A stretch of 64,000 nt of DNA, taken from assembly GCA_002478885.1 (NCBI GenBank), contig DLKC01000068.1, positions 1 to 64,000 on the forward strand, read 5' to 3'. The position numbers and the translations under genes are program-made. Source of the stretch: Chitinophagaceae bacterium UBA7600 (GTDB lineage Bacteria; Bacteroidota; Bacteroidia; Chitinophagales; Chitinophagaceae). Below the pieces are notes generated by a model, which was given only the letters and a program-made list of their open reading frames with translations, made no database searches and was not told the origin of the DNA. Shown piece after piece: positions 52,601 to 61,542 of this stretch (the stretch's first letter is position 1; each line of letters begins with the position of its first letter).

Positions 52601-55600
52601 GCCAGTGAAGAAACGAGTGATATACCGCAGCTGTTTTGAGCTTTAGCTGTTACGTTACCCGCCTTTGTTCCCCAATTTACAGTAATGGTTGAGCCTGTAG
52701 CCGAACCAACTATTGTAGATCCGGTAGGGACTGTCCACTTGTAGGCAAGGCCACTAACGGCAGGAACACTGTAAACAGCACCCGCCTGAGAAGGCAGAAC
52801 AGCTGCAGGACCTGAAATAGCACCCGGTTTGCCCGGGGTTGATGATAGTGTTTTGACCGCTGCTGTGCTTGCACCGCAAACGTTATTTGCAGTTACTCTC
52901 ACTGAGTCAGAAGATATTCCGGATGGTATATTAAATACAACCTGGCTACCGTCTGAATTTGAACTAGCCACTGTACTTCCGTTAGGGCCAGTCCAGGTAT
53001 ATGAGTTGGCTGTTGCAACAGGATCGATGGAGAAGCTGAAACTTCCACCTGCGCAAATACCAGTGGCATCTGCGTCGGCACCTATAATTGTTCCAGGTTT
53101 TGCAGGAGCTACATTGGAACCATTGTTAACATAAATGGTTTTTGTTGAACTACAACCATTCGCATCAGTAATAGTAAATGTTGCATTTCCAGTTGCGTAA
53201 CCAGGCATGTCGCCTATTCCTGAGTATGGAAGTGTTCCGCCGCTACCCGTTACATGAACAACAGTGGTAGAATTCTTACAATACATAGGTTCCTCATTGG
53301 CTGATGCAACCAAAGCATCAGGTTGAGTGATGGTAAAGTTTGATGAGATTTTACAACCAGCGTATGAGGTAACTGAAACGGTATACGTTCCTGGAGAAAG
53401 GCCCGCGATATCCTGAGCTGCTGCATCATATGTAGGTTGGAAACCGCCAGTCCAGCTGTAGGTAAACGGTCCTGTACCATCATTTACAACAAGATCTATT
53501 GATCCATTTTTGTATGTGTTACATGTTACATTACTAATGTTAGCAGATAATGCGGGGCTGCTGTTAACTGAAATACCACTTGCGCCAATACCTAAAGGAG
53601 CAGCGCCACCACCTGAGATTGGGATTGAATTGTTATACGCACCTACTGAACCCGGAGCGAACTTCACATAGATAAGTTTGTTCAGTGTTGTTCCGTAACC
53701 ACCGTACATGACTGTATCGGTATATATTCCATTTGCAGAGGTGGATAACTTAAATCCATCAACCGGCCCTACTGTAACGTTATCTCCATTCAAACCGGAC
53801 GCACTTAGATTGAAAGATTTGTATGAACTCATGCCATTTGCACAAACTGTATCGAACTGAGGGAAGTTATCCACTGTAGAAACAAATGTGCTTCCTGCAA
53901 CAGTTACGAAGAGATTGGTATTGGTTGAAATTCCACAACTATTGTTTGCTTTCACCGTCACGTTTCCTGAGTTGGTTCCCCACTTAACGTTTATGCTAGA
54001 CGTGTTTTGTCCTGACAGGATGTTTGCGCCGGCGGGCAGCGTCCACGTATATGTCAATCCTGCGATCTCTGGTACACTGTAAACAAGGCCAGTCTGTGAA
54101 GGAAGCACATATGAAGTACCTGAAATTGCGCCCGGTGCACCCGGAGCGCCTGTAATGGTCTTCACTGATGCAATGCTGCTTCCGCATACATTATTTGCTG
54201 TAACAGATAAGCTTCCTGTACTAAAACTGTTTGGTGCATTCAGCATTATTCCTGTGCTGTCACTTGTTGCAGAAGTAATACTGCATCCGCCTGGTAATGA
54301 CCATGTGTAGGAAGTGGCGGTAGAAACAGCTGCAATTGAGTAGGAAAAATCACCTCCGGCACACAAACCGGTCGCATCTGCATCCGGGCTGCTTATGGTT
54401 CCAGGTTTTCCAGGAGCCACATTAACCCCGTTATTTACATAAGTAGACCTTGTATCTGTGCAACCATTGGCATCAGTAACCGTAAATGTCGCGGTACCTG
54501 TACTAATGCCTGCCATATCACCAGTGCCTATATAAGGTAATGTTCCGCCTGTTGCAGTCACATGTACTGTTGTTGTTGTGTTTTTGCAATACATTTCGTC
54601 ATCTATCACCGTTGCCTGCAATTGATCAGGCTGCGTAATTGTGTAAGTAGCTGAGGTCGCACAACCTGCGTATGAGGTGACAGTAACTGTATAATCTGAA
54701 GGGCTAAGGCCATTGATATCTTCTGTGGTATTTTTGTAAAAGCCTGTATTTTTCCAGCTGTAAGTATATGGACCAGTGCCATCAGAAGGGTTAAGGTCAA
54801 TCGACGCATCTTTGGCATTGTAACAACTTACATTATGGATCGTAGGATTAAGCTGGGGGCTGCTGTTGACAATAACTGCAACGATATTGATACCGAGTGT
54901 ATCGCCACCGCCCATAACAGGGATGATGCCGCTGTAATCCGCTACAGAGTCAGTGCGAACCTGTGTATACAAGCCGATATTAAAATTGGCACCATAACCA
55001 GTAAGGAGAATAGAATCTGCATAAATACCGTTTGCTGTGGTAGCAAACTTGCAACCTGGGTAAGGTCCGATCTTAACATCGGAACCATCGAGGAAGGAAC
55101 CAGTTACGGTAACCGATTTTGTTTGGGCAACGCTATTTAAACATGAAGTATCAAAAGCGGCCATCGGCGAAGCAATAACGCCAACATTTGAAAAATCAGA
55201 TGTGGCCCTTTTCAATTCAACCAATGTGAAAATAACATTTTCTGTCCCCGCATTTTTTACATAGAAATCAGAACCATTCACAGAGCGGTTACCGAAATAT
55301 GCATCGTTTAATGCTACTGATATTTTTTTCCAGGTTTTTGTGTTGTTGCATGAAACCTGTATAGAAGGCTTGTTCGCATCGTCTTTTGAGTCGTAATAAA
55401 TTTGAAACTTCCCATAGCCACTATCCAGATAAGTTATTTCCACTTCTACTGGATACTTTGCATTTAATGGAGCATAACTTAAAAAGGCGCTGTCAAGGTC
55501 GAAATACAAACCATCTTTGCCTTTAGCAAGGTCAAAGCCTCTCGCAAAACGACCAAACATGGAGGTTGTATCGGCAGTATAAATATTCCAGTAACCTGCA

Positions 55601-56895
55601 CTGGTAGCATTTGCATTCAACTGGTGCAAAAAGCGATCGTAGTTACCTGGGAAAATTCCCCAGCCTACATCATTTGTACCTGTAGCATCCAGATTAAAAA
55701 TCTCGCTCAGCAACGCGTTTGCCGGATCTTCGAGTTTTGCGCCATAAGGAATGAATGGCTGCAAAACATTGTTGAAACGGTTCTGTGTTTTGGCTACCGT
55801 GCCATATTGTGAAGCAGGGAATCTAACAGCGTCTGATGCATCAAGCGCATCCTTCAACATACACATTGCATAAACGCTTTGATCCGGAATTTTTTGTCCG
55901 GCGTAACGATTATAAATACCAAAGGCAGAATCAAAAGCATGGTCAAGAATAAAATTGTTATCCTGGTTGCTCCAATCAAGGCCCCAGTAAATACCATAGC
56001 ACATTAAAGTAAACATGTTTTTGTATGGGCTTTTTAACCACCATCCCTGGTTAACTCCATCACCCGTTATTTCGCAACGGGCACGAACCCAATTGCCATT
56101 TTGAGGGGTATTCAAAATAGGATATAGCCATGAAGACTTTGTAACCTCATCATTTAACTGGAAACCTTTACCAAGGCTACCTGTTTTTATCCAACCACCT
56201 GGTGTATTTGCGGTAAGCCAGTTCATTTGGTTGGGACCATTGTTTTGAGGATTGCTAAGAATATAGATTTTAGGATTCGTATTCTTATAGTCATCGTAAT
56301 ACTTTTGTGTAAACTCTTTAAACAATATGAAGAAGTCGTTGGCGGTAAGGTTATACTGGGCATCCACAGTGCCTTTATAGCTAATGTAATCACCAGTACT
56401 GCCAAAGCATGCCTGTACAGCAATTATTTTCGAACGGATCGAATCGGGTAAACCCGTTACGTGAATAAATACAGAATCGATCATTCGTTTAAAATAACTC
56501 TTGTATTGCGCATTCGCATAATACGGTGACCAGCCGGTAATATTACCAGATGCGTCTTTTTCATTCACCTTTGGAACCCCATTTGAATACAACCAATCAG
56601 GAGCATCCTGTTTGGTGTATACAAGGAAAATAATTGGCAGACTGTCTTTTGACCGGCTCGCAAACGCGGTATCCATAGCGACCCAATTCCATACGTTGGG
56701 GCTTGGTTCAATATCGGCCCACCTGAAATTCACAAGACGCCCCTTGATCTCAGGAGCGGTAGATTTTGCAATTGGATTTCCGAAGGATTGCCAGATACCA
56801 TAATTGTAATGGTTTGTGTCGGTAACCTGCGCCGACAAAGATGAATAGATCAGGCAAAGCATGCCCACGAAGATCCTGGGTAGAGAGTTCTTCAT
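49678..56895 (-). CDS. Giant modular T9SS-secreted protein with glycosidase-like N-terminus and SprB repeats
   Basis: Protein of 2405 residues. Signal peptide near 1-22 (MKNSLPRIFVGMLCLIYSSL). Residues about 25-560 look like a TIM-barrel glycoside hydrolase-type region (RWADIEPSPNVWNW, WLYSNGVPKV, then a jelly-roll-like part). Four tandem units of about 435 residues start near 578, 1013, 1450 and 1885. Each has a beta-domain beginning FDT-C, an SprB repeat (SN-TC---K-GSIDL), a YC-KN/TGGTLPY module and two Ig/PKD-like domains ending S-CG-S. A T9SS type A sorting domain closes it (VYPNPARDIAYVRF). Likely a surface adhesin or glycan-binding enzyme. The start at 56895 is preferred over an in-frame extension to 57012, which lacks a signal. 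Confidence 0.87.
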   Translation of the reverse strand: MKNSLPRIFVGMLCLIYSSLSAQVTDTNHYNYGIWQSFGNPIAKSTAPEIKGRLVNFRWADIEPSPNVWNWVAMDTAFASRSKDSLPIIFLVYTKQDAPDWLYSNGVPKVNEKDASGNITGWSPYYANAQYKSYFKRMIDSVFIHVTGLPDSIRSKIIAVQACFGSTGDYISYKGTVDAQYNLTANDFFILFKEFTQKYYDDYKNTNPKIYILSNPQNNGPNQMNWLTANTPGGWIKTGSLGKGFQLNDEVTKSSWLYPILNTPQNGNWVRARCEITGDGVNQGWWLKSPYKNMFTLMCYGIYWGLDWSNQDNNFILDHAFDSAFGIYNRYAGQKIPDQSVYAMCMLKDALDASDAVRFPASQYGTVAKTQNRFNNVLQPFIPYGAKLEDPANALLSEIFNLDATGTNDVGWGIFPGNYDRFLHQLNANATSAGYWNIYTADTTSMFGRFARGFDLAKGKDGLYFDLDSAFLSYAPLNAKYPVEVEITYLDSGYGKFQIYYDSKDDANKPSIQVSCNNTKTWKKISVALNDAYFGNRSVNGSDFYVKNAGTENVIFTLVELKRATSDFSNVGVIASPMAAFDTSCLNSVAQTKSVTVTGSFLDGSDVKIGPYPGCKFATTANGIYADSILLTGYGANFNIGLYTQVRTDSVADYSGIIPVMGGGDTLGINIVAVIVNSSPQLNPTIHNVSCYNAKDASIDLNPSDGTGPYTYSWKNTGFYKNTTEDINGLSPSDYTVTVTSYAGCATSATYTITQPDQLQATVIDDEMYCKNTTTTVHVTATGGTLPYIGTGDMAGISTGTATFTVTDANGCTDTRSTYVNNGVNVAPGKPGTISSPDADATGLCAGGDFSYSIAAVSTATSYTWSLPGGCSITSATSDSTGIMLNAPNSFSTGSLSVTANNVCGSSIASVKTITGAPGAPGAISGTSYVLPSQTGLVYSVPEIAGLTYTWTLPAGANILSGQNTSSINVKWGTNSGNVTVKANNSCGISTNTNLFVTVAGSTFVSTVDNFPQFDTVCANGMSSYKSFNLSASGLNGDNVTVGPVDGFKLSTSANGIYTDTVMYGGYGTTLNKLIYVKFAPGSVGAYNNSIPISGGGAAPLGIGASGISVNSSPALSANISNVTCNTYKNGSIDLVVNDGTGPFTYSWTGGFQPTYDAAAQDIAGLSPGTYTVSVTSYAGCKISSNFTITQPDALVASANEEPMYCKNSTTVVHVTGSGGTLPYSGIGDMPGYATGNATFTITDANGCSSTKTIYVNNGSNVAPAKPGTIIGADADATGICAGGSFSFSIDPVATANSYTWTGPNGSTVASSNSDGSQVVFNIPSGISSDSVRVTANNVCGASTAAVKTLSSTPGKPGAISGPAAVLPSQAGAVYSVPAVSGLAYKWTVPTGSTIVGSATGSTITVNWGTKAGNVTAKAQNSCGISLVSSLAVSVSSAVFVPSVSSLPTFDTTCVAGLSANKSFTFSVSGLSGAAVIVGPAAGFKFSTTTAGTYTDSLTLTGTAFTNQNVFVKFNPVNAGATNSTVSIRGGGAPSAASVALSGNALLSSPALSAAITNITCNGLKNGAIDLSLSGGTGPYTYNWTGTGTYDPSKQDISGLSAVNYTVTVTSYAGCTASATYTVTQPAAIVVSPVQDPMLCKNGTTTVNVTATGGTLPYTGTGAFPGISAGSKSFAVTDANGCAGTKSLTVANGAGLPPSKPIAINSAAADATGICGGGTFAFAIDPVSGATSYSWIPPSGSSIVTTSPDGTQVTIAIPAGKTTDSVRVAALNSCGTSGNFAKTITAAPAKTSAVSGPTAALPSQAGLTYSITAVSGLSYTWTVPTGASITSGANTATIIVKWGTKAGNVTVKAVNACGSSVVTSLAVTLANTAFSLSTTSLPAFDTACIGSLSANKSFTFSAAGLNGTNIVVGPLAGFKFSTTSAGTYSDSLILTGTAFTNQSVFVKFNPSVAKVYSGNVVIKGGGATAVSVAVSGVAVSSSPALSANITNITCSGLSNGAINLTTAGGTGPFTYNWTGGGAGATYTPTAEDISGLSASSYSITVTSYKGCTVVASYTVSQPAAIVVTPVADAMVCKNGTTTVNVSATGGTLPYTGTGAFNGIGAGVNSFTVTDANGCVGTKSLTVANGTGVAPAKPTAISSAAADASGVCGSGNFNYSISAVATATSYTWTLPSGTSIVSGAGTTAISLTPQTGFLSGNLSVAAVNSCGSSASLVKALSSLPATTGAITGPVSVTAQQTGLVYSIAAVSGLTYNWTVSGGSTILSGQGTSSITVKWGNNSGLVKVTAGNSCGTSATTSLSVTVGAAFASSSSVEITNNVAVAPTAVYPNPARDIAYVRFNADKEYKYTIEVSDLTGKPVIRTTGNTIKGTNTIHMDIHSISNGTYIVSIFNEKGERKTLKLVKE

Positions 56896-57012
56896 ATTTA
56901 GGATTTTTGGATAATTGGATATTAAATTCTGTATTGGTTCTGTATTACATAGACGTTTTTTGTTAATGATCCGAACGAAACCTTTTCCGTTCTCATCAAA
57001 TGCCCTAAGCAT

Positions 57013-57587
57013 TGTGAATAAGATACAGCGAAAAGATCCTGATGTAAATAATTTACATCAAAACATAAACGGTAAAACTATTTGTGAAGGCTTTGGCCTA
57101 GGGTTTATATGTACTTGGGAAAAACAATAAAAGGCTTTTCATTACTAAGGATTTAAGGTTTAGGAAATTGGATTGGCAACTTATAGCTAATTTCTGGTTT
57201 AAAAAAAATATATGACTTAAAATTCACTTAAGCAACTAAATCTGTCGAAATATTATACCCGAATTTTCTTTTCCACTTTTCTTCTTACAACGGGGCTTGT
57301 TTTAATTTTATACATCAAAGTAACGACAGAATCGGCATTCCAAAAATAGACAGGTCGGTTATATTACTGTCAACGTGGCTATACCGTTTGTAGTATTAGT
57401 ATTACAATTAAAACGTGTGACTGCTGCCTTTATGTAACAGTTCTTATATAGTATTAATTTGGAAAATGATCGGTTAAAACTACTTGTTGCTGCTTATTGT
57501 TTGCAGTACAAGTGTGCGACGCAAGGAACGTTGCCATGGTTTGCAAAAGCCGGGGGGCAAAAAATAATAAGCCTTAACGCGAACTGA
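57013..57587. other. Intergenic region, 575 bp
   Basis: Upstream region of the giant gene (both neighbours are minus strand). It is AT-rich between 57130 and 57480 and contains repeat copy 13 at its right end. No exact promoter box or RNA gene identified; its length suggests a regulatory leader. Confidence 0.6.
57507..57557 (-). repeat. Bipartite intergenic repeat, copy 13
   Basis: Minus strand: T-run, box A CCCCCCGGC (57557-57549), 23-base spacer containing CCATGGCAACGTTC, box B CTTGCGTCGCACACTTGTA (57525-57507), then CTGCA. Box A begins 30 bases after the beta-CASP gene stop, same strand. Confidence 0.82.
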
Positions 57588-58991
57588 TCATTCTAACATT
57601 TCCACATGATGCATCGCAGGTACGATAACATTCTTAAAGCCCTTTTTCTCCAGTCGTTTTTGGAATTCAAGCTGCACGTTGTATTCTCCATGCACCACAA
57701 ATAGTTTTTTTACAGAGGCAGGCGATTGGCAGGAAAGAAACTGGCTAAGATCGTTGTAATCGCCATGAGCACTCATGCTGCGCATAACGCCTGTTTCAGC
57801 ACGCACCTTGTAATATTCACCAAAAATTTTTACTTCAGGTGCTTTGTTGCCAAGTTTTGCTCCAAGGGAATTCGGCTCACAGTAGCCAACCATTAATATG
57901 GTATTCCGGCTATCACCAATATTATTAACGATGTGGTGTTTTATTCTTCCCGCATCGGCCATGCCGCTTGCAGATATGATAATGCAAGGTTCGGCTATTT
58001 CGTTTAGTTGCTTGCTTTCTTCAACTGTTTTGGTGAATTGCAGGCCGTCGAAAGCAAAGGGATCATAGTCGATCTCCATTAGTTTTCTCAGCCGCTTATT
58101 AAAATTTTCGGGATGGCTTTTTACCACTTCAGTCGCCTCTTTGCTTAGTGGGCTGTCTACATAAACTTTTGTTCCCAGCAATCGCCGCTCGTTAAATAAC
58201 AGGTTTAGAAAATAGAGCAGTTCCTGTGTGCGACCAACACTAAATGCAGGAATGATCAGCTTGCCCTTCTTTTCGAAACAAGTCTTTTTTATCCAACCAT
58301 ACAACAGATCGGGTGAATCGAAAACGTCTTCATGAAGACTGTCGCCGTATGTGCTTTCGATGACTATATAATCAGCCTGTGGGAATACATCCGGAGATCT
58401 TAAAATAATATCCCGGTAGCGGCCTACATCGCCACTGAAACTAACCTGTGTGGTTTTCCCGTTTTCCGTTATCCGCACATGAACTGCCGCGCTTCCAATA
58501 ATATGCCCGGCATCGCTGTACATTACATCAAGACCGGGTTCTATCGTAAACCAGTTATTGTATTCAATCGTTTCGAAAAGCGGGGAAACGCTTTCAGCAT
58601 CTTCTGGTGTATAGAGTGGTTCGTATGGGGGCAGGCCGGTCCTCGCCCTTTTTTTATTAATGAATTTTGTATCATCTCGTTGTATCTCGGCCGAATCGAG
58701 CAACAAAATAGTTGCAAGATCTTTGGTTGCAGGCGTACAGAATATTTTTCCCTTAAACCCATCTTTTACCAGCTTAGGCAAGAGCCCGGAATGATCAATA
58801 TGGGCATGAGAAAGAAGCACGTAGTCTACGGCAGCAGCTTCAAAACCAAAACTGGCATTTAACTCATCGGTTTGTTTGCCGAGACCCTGGAAAAGGCCAC
58901 AATCGAACAATATGTTCCTCCCATTATTCAACGTCAATAAATGTTTCGATCCTGTTACGGTACGTGCAGCTCCATGAAAAGCAATCTTCAT
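57588..58991 (-). CDS. MBL-fold beta-CASP ribonuclease (YSH1/CPSF-like)
   Basis: RNA-processing nuclease of 467 residues. Metallo-beta-lactamase motif 2 is HAHIDH at 62-67, motif 1 LFDCG near 28-32, then STYGDS and the beta-CASP domain with PAFSVGRTQELLYFL. The RMMBL end carries AHGDYNDLSQFL and FVVHGE. It resembles COG1236 enzymes found across bacteria and archaea, which cut or trim RNA; the physiological target is unknown. Full length, no signal peptide. It is divergent from the DoxX gene and has a repeat copy right after its stop. Confidence 0.9.
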   Translation of the reverse strand: MKIAFHGAARTVTGSKHLLTLNNGRNILFDCGLFQGLGKQTDELNASFGFEAAAVDYVLLSHAHIDHSGLLPKLVKDGFKGKIFCTPATKDLATILLLDSAEIQRDDTKFINKKRARTGLPPYEPLYTPEDAESVSPLFETIEYNNWFTIEPGLDVMYSDAGHIIGSAAVHVRITENGKTTQVSFSGDVGRYRDIILRSPDVFPQADYIVIESTYGDSLHEDVFDSPDLLYGWIKKTCFEKKGKLIIPAFSVGRTQELLYFLNLLFNERRLLGTKVYVDSPLSKEATEVVKSHPENFNKRLRKLMEIDYDPFAFDGLQFTKTVEESKQLNEIAEPCIIISASGMADAGRIKHHIVNNIGDSRNTILMVGYCEPNSLGAKLGNKAPEVKIFGEYYKVRAETGVMRSMSAHGDYNDLSQFLSCQSPASVKKLFVVHGEYNVQLEFQKRLEKKGFKNVIVPAMHHVEMLE

Positions 58992-59155
58992 ATAAAATAG
59001 GTGTTTAAATAATGTCTGAAATGTACATTTAAAACAGCTTAATTAATTCAAAATAATTTTGCCTACACTATAGCGCGGTAATTAATAAAACCGCGTAAAA
59101 AATAGCTACAATCAAAACAATATGGTAACTTAATATTTCATTAAAACCACCGGCC

Positions 59156-59533
59156 ATGGATCAGCATCTCATCTCCCGCATTTCCATTTCATTATTGTCA
59201 ATAATAATGATCGTATTCGGAATTTACCATTTCATGTATCCGCAAAACCTTATCTCGTTTGTGCCGTCGTTTTTACCTCCCGGTAATATCTGGATCTATA
59301 TTCCCGGAGCTGCTTTTATTCTAGCGGCCATCGCCTTTATCACCAACAAAAAAGTAAAACTGGCAGGTTACCTTTTGGCTGCCATGTTGCTTATTTTCGT
59401 GCTTATTATTCATGTACCAAACTTTCTTAATGGTAGCAGCGACGAGTACAGGCAGCTGGCGTTGATCAATATTCTTAAAGATACAGCGATTGCGGCATTT
59501 GCACTGCATATAGCAGCAAACGCAAAAGATTAG
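59156..59533 (+). CDS. DoxX-like membrane protein
   Basis: Small membrane protein of 125 residues with four hydrophobic segments at about 8-26, 46-62, 67-88 and 104-121. The first contains the DoxX-type pattern FGIYHFMYPQNLISFVP, and KDTAIAAFALHIA occupies the last. DoxX-type proteins are of mostly unclear function. The start MDQHLISRISISL at 59156 gives a normal length. It is followed by repeat copy 14 and a shared terminator. Confidence 0.8.
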   Translation: MDQHLISRISISLLSIIMIVFGIYHFMYPQNLISFVPSFLPPGNIWIYIPGAAFILAAIAFITNKKVKLAGYLLAAMLLIFVLIIHVPNFLNGSSDEYRQLALINILKDTAIAAFALHIAANAKD

Positions 59534-59585
59534 ACGTATAATAAGCGCTTATACCCAGCTAAAAGGGTTGCAGAAAAAGTATCTG

Positions 59586-59635
59586 GTACCCGGCTGTTGG
59601 CAACCAATTAAACTTCGTTGCGTCGCACTCTTGTG
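59586..59635 (+). repeat. Bipartite intergenic repeat, copy 14
   Basis: Box A GTACCCGGC at 59586-59594, 22-base spacer, box B GTTGCGTCGCACTCTTGTG at 59617-59635, then CATCA. It is 52 bases after the DoxX stop, same strand. Confidence 0.8.
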
Positions 59636-59710
59636 CATCATAACCATCTTCGGCTGGTAAGCCCAGCCTTTTGACTATGTATGCTTACTGTTTAAAGTAT
59701 ACTGATGTAT

Positions 59711-59769
59711 AAAAAAGTTTCAGGCCCGAAAATTACCAGTGTGAGCAATTCCCGGGCCTGAAGTTTTTA
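59711..59769. terminator. Bidirectional hairpin between DoxX and gpmI
   Basis: TTCAGGCCCG at 59719-59728 pairs with CGGGCCTGAA at 59753-59762 (10 bp, 24-base loop). An A-run precedes and a T-run follows, so it can act in both directions. Confidence 0.75.
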
Positions 59770-59829
59770 TCTGCGAACAAAGTTGCTGCAATAAAGTCTT
59801 TAATAAAAGTGCTGCCCCATGTACAGCGG

Positions 59830-59879
59830 TACAAGAGTGCGACGCAACCAGGCTTAATAGTATATGTTATGCCTGGCCA
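59830..59879 (-). repeat. Bipartite intergenic repeat, copy 15
   Basis: Minus strand: box A TGGCCAGGC (59879-59871), 22-base spacer containing ATTAAGC, box B GTTGCGTCGCACTCTTGTA (59848-59830), then CCGC. Box A lies 24 bases after the gpmI stop, same strand. Confidence 0.82.
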
Positions 59880-59903
59880 ACAAGTAACCAGCCTCGCAGC
59901 CTA

Positions 59904-61430
59904 TTAACCAATTAGAATGTCGCCAGTCATTTGTGCAGGAACTGGCAAACCCATCATGGTTAAAATGCTCGGTGCTATATCTGCCAGTTTACCACTTTTC
60001 AAAGTTCCATGCCAGGTGCTGTCTATCACGAACAAAGGCACGAGATTAAGGGTGTGCGCCGTGTTTGGCGAGCCATCTTCATTGATTAGATAATCAGCAT
60101 TGCCGTGATCGGCCGTAAGGAAAACGGTATAGCCATGCTGCAGCGCGGCTGTAACAACACGCCCTACACATATATCAACCGTTTCTACTGCTTTAATCGC
60201 GGCCTGCCAAACACCGGTATGCCCAACCATATCTGCATTGGCATAGTTAAGGCAAATAAAGTCGGCAGTTTCGTTTTCTATTTCGGGAACAAGTTTATCC
60301 GTTATCTCTACCGCGCTCATTTCGGGTTGAAGGTCGTAGGTGGCCACCTTGGGCGATGGTACCATAATCCGGCTTTCTCCTTCAAAAGGGGTTTCTCTTC
60401 CACCGCTGAAAAAGAAAGTAACGTGCGGATACTTTTCAGTTTCGGCAATGCGTATTTGTTTCTTGTTATTTGCTGCGAGTACCTCACCAATTGTATTGTT
60501 AAGGTTATCATTTTCAAATATGACATGAACATTTTTAAAAGTTCTATCATATTCAGTCATGGTAGTATAATGCAGGCCTACCGTATGCATACCTAGCTCG
60601 GAAAAGTTTGTTTGGGTGAGCACCTGCGTAATTTCGCGACAGCGGTCTGTGCGAAAGTTAAAGCAAATGGCTGCATCACCCTCCTGAATGGTTGCAAGTG
60701 GCAATTGGTCTTCAGCAACGATTACAGTCGGAAGAATAAACTCGTCTGTTACATCAGCTGTATATGATTGCTCAATTGCTTGAATGGCATCGGTGGCCTT
60801 TTTCCCGTTGCCGTTAACCAGCGCATCCCACGCAAGTTTGACCCTTTCCCATCTTTTATCGCGGTCCATCGCATAATAGCGGCCGCTGACAGTAGCGATT
60901 TTTCCAACGGAATTATTCAAATGAGCCTGAAGGCTTTTTATAAAACCAAGGCCACTCTTTGGATCGGTATCCCGGCCATCGGTGAAGGCATGGATATAAA
61001 CTTCGCTTAATCCTTCTGATTTACAAACGTCACAAATCGCCTTCAAATGACTTGTATGGCTATGCACGCCGCCATCGCTCACAAGCCCCAATAAATGCAG
61101 CGCTCTATTGTTCGATTTTGCGTACCTGATTGCCTTGAGCAATGTTTCATTTTTTGCAAACGAACCATCTCTTACGGCAACATTGATTCGCTGCAACTCC
61201 TGGTAAACAATCCGGCCAGCCCCAAGATTAAGATGGCCCACCTCACTATTGCCCATTTGGCCGTCGGGTAAGCCGACTGCTTCTCCACAGGTTACAAGTG
61301 TTGAGTTTGGGTACTTACCATATAATGCACTTACGAAAGGGACATTTGCGTGTTGAATTGCATCGGAGGATTTTACTTTACCTAATCCCCATCCATCCAT
61401 AATTACCAGAATTGCTTTGTTATTTTTCAT
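59904..61430 (-). CDS. gpmI: 2,3-bisphosphoglycerate-independent phosphoglycerate mutase
   Basis: Mn-dependent glycolytic enzyme of 508 residues interconverting 3- and 2-phosphoglycerate. The phosphatase-like half carries Asp12 in VIMDGWG and the phosphoserine nucleophile Ser62 in GQMGNSEVGHLNLGAG; the second metal site is in YANADMVGHTG and FLTADHGNAD near the C-terminus. The phosphotransferase insert contains HAFTDGRDTDPKSG. Full length. A near-consensus -7 box (TAGTTTTA) lies just before the start on the minus strand; the gene is divergent from the DUF4783 gene. Confidence 0.97.
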   Translation of the reverse strand: MKNNKAILVIMDGWGLGKVKSSDAIQHANVPFVSALYGKYPNSTLVTCGEAVGLPDGQMGNSEVGHLNLGAGRIVYQELQRINVAVRDGSFAKNETLLKAIRYAKSNNRALHLLGLVSDGGVHSHTSHLKAICDVCKSEGLSEVYIHAFTDGRDTDPKSGLGFIKSLQAHLNNSVGKIATVSGRYYAMDRDKRWERVKLAWDALVNGNGKKATDAIQAIEQSYTADVTDEFILPTVIVAEDQLPLATIQEGDAAICFNFRTDRCREITQVLTQTNFSELGMHTVGLHYTTMTEYDRTFKNVHVIFENDNLNNTIGEVLAANNKKQIRIAETEKYPHVTFFFSGGRETPFEGESRIMVPSPKVATYDLQPEMSAVEITDKLVPEIENETADFICLNYANADMVGHTGVWQAAIKAVETVDICVGRVVTAALQHGYTVFLTADHGNADYLINEDGSPNTAHTLNLVPLFVIDSTWHGTLKSGKLADIAPSILTMMGLPVPAQMTGDILIG

Positions 61431-61542
61431 GCTGTAAAACTACAGTAAAATGACTAACAGCTTATCTGGGGATATTTTCTTAATTATTTCAATTTTAAAT
61501 TGGCATACTTTTAGCCTATCCCTTATAGGACAAAATACAAAC

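Larger units (their letters stand above)
59534..59903. other. Intergenic region, 370 bp, between convergent genes
   Basis: Carries repeat copies 14 (plus) and 15 (minus), which face each other around a bidirectional terminator. No coding frame is convincing. Confidence 0.7.
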
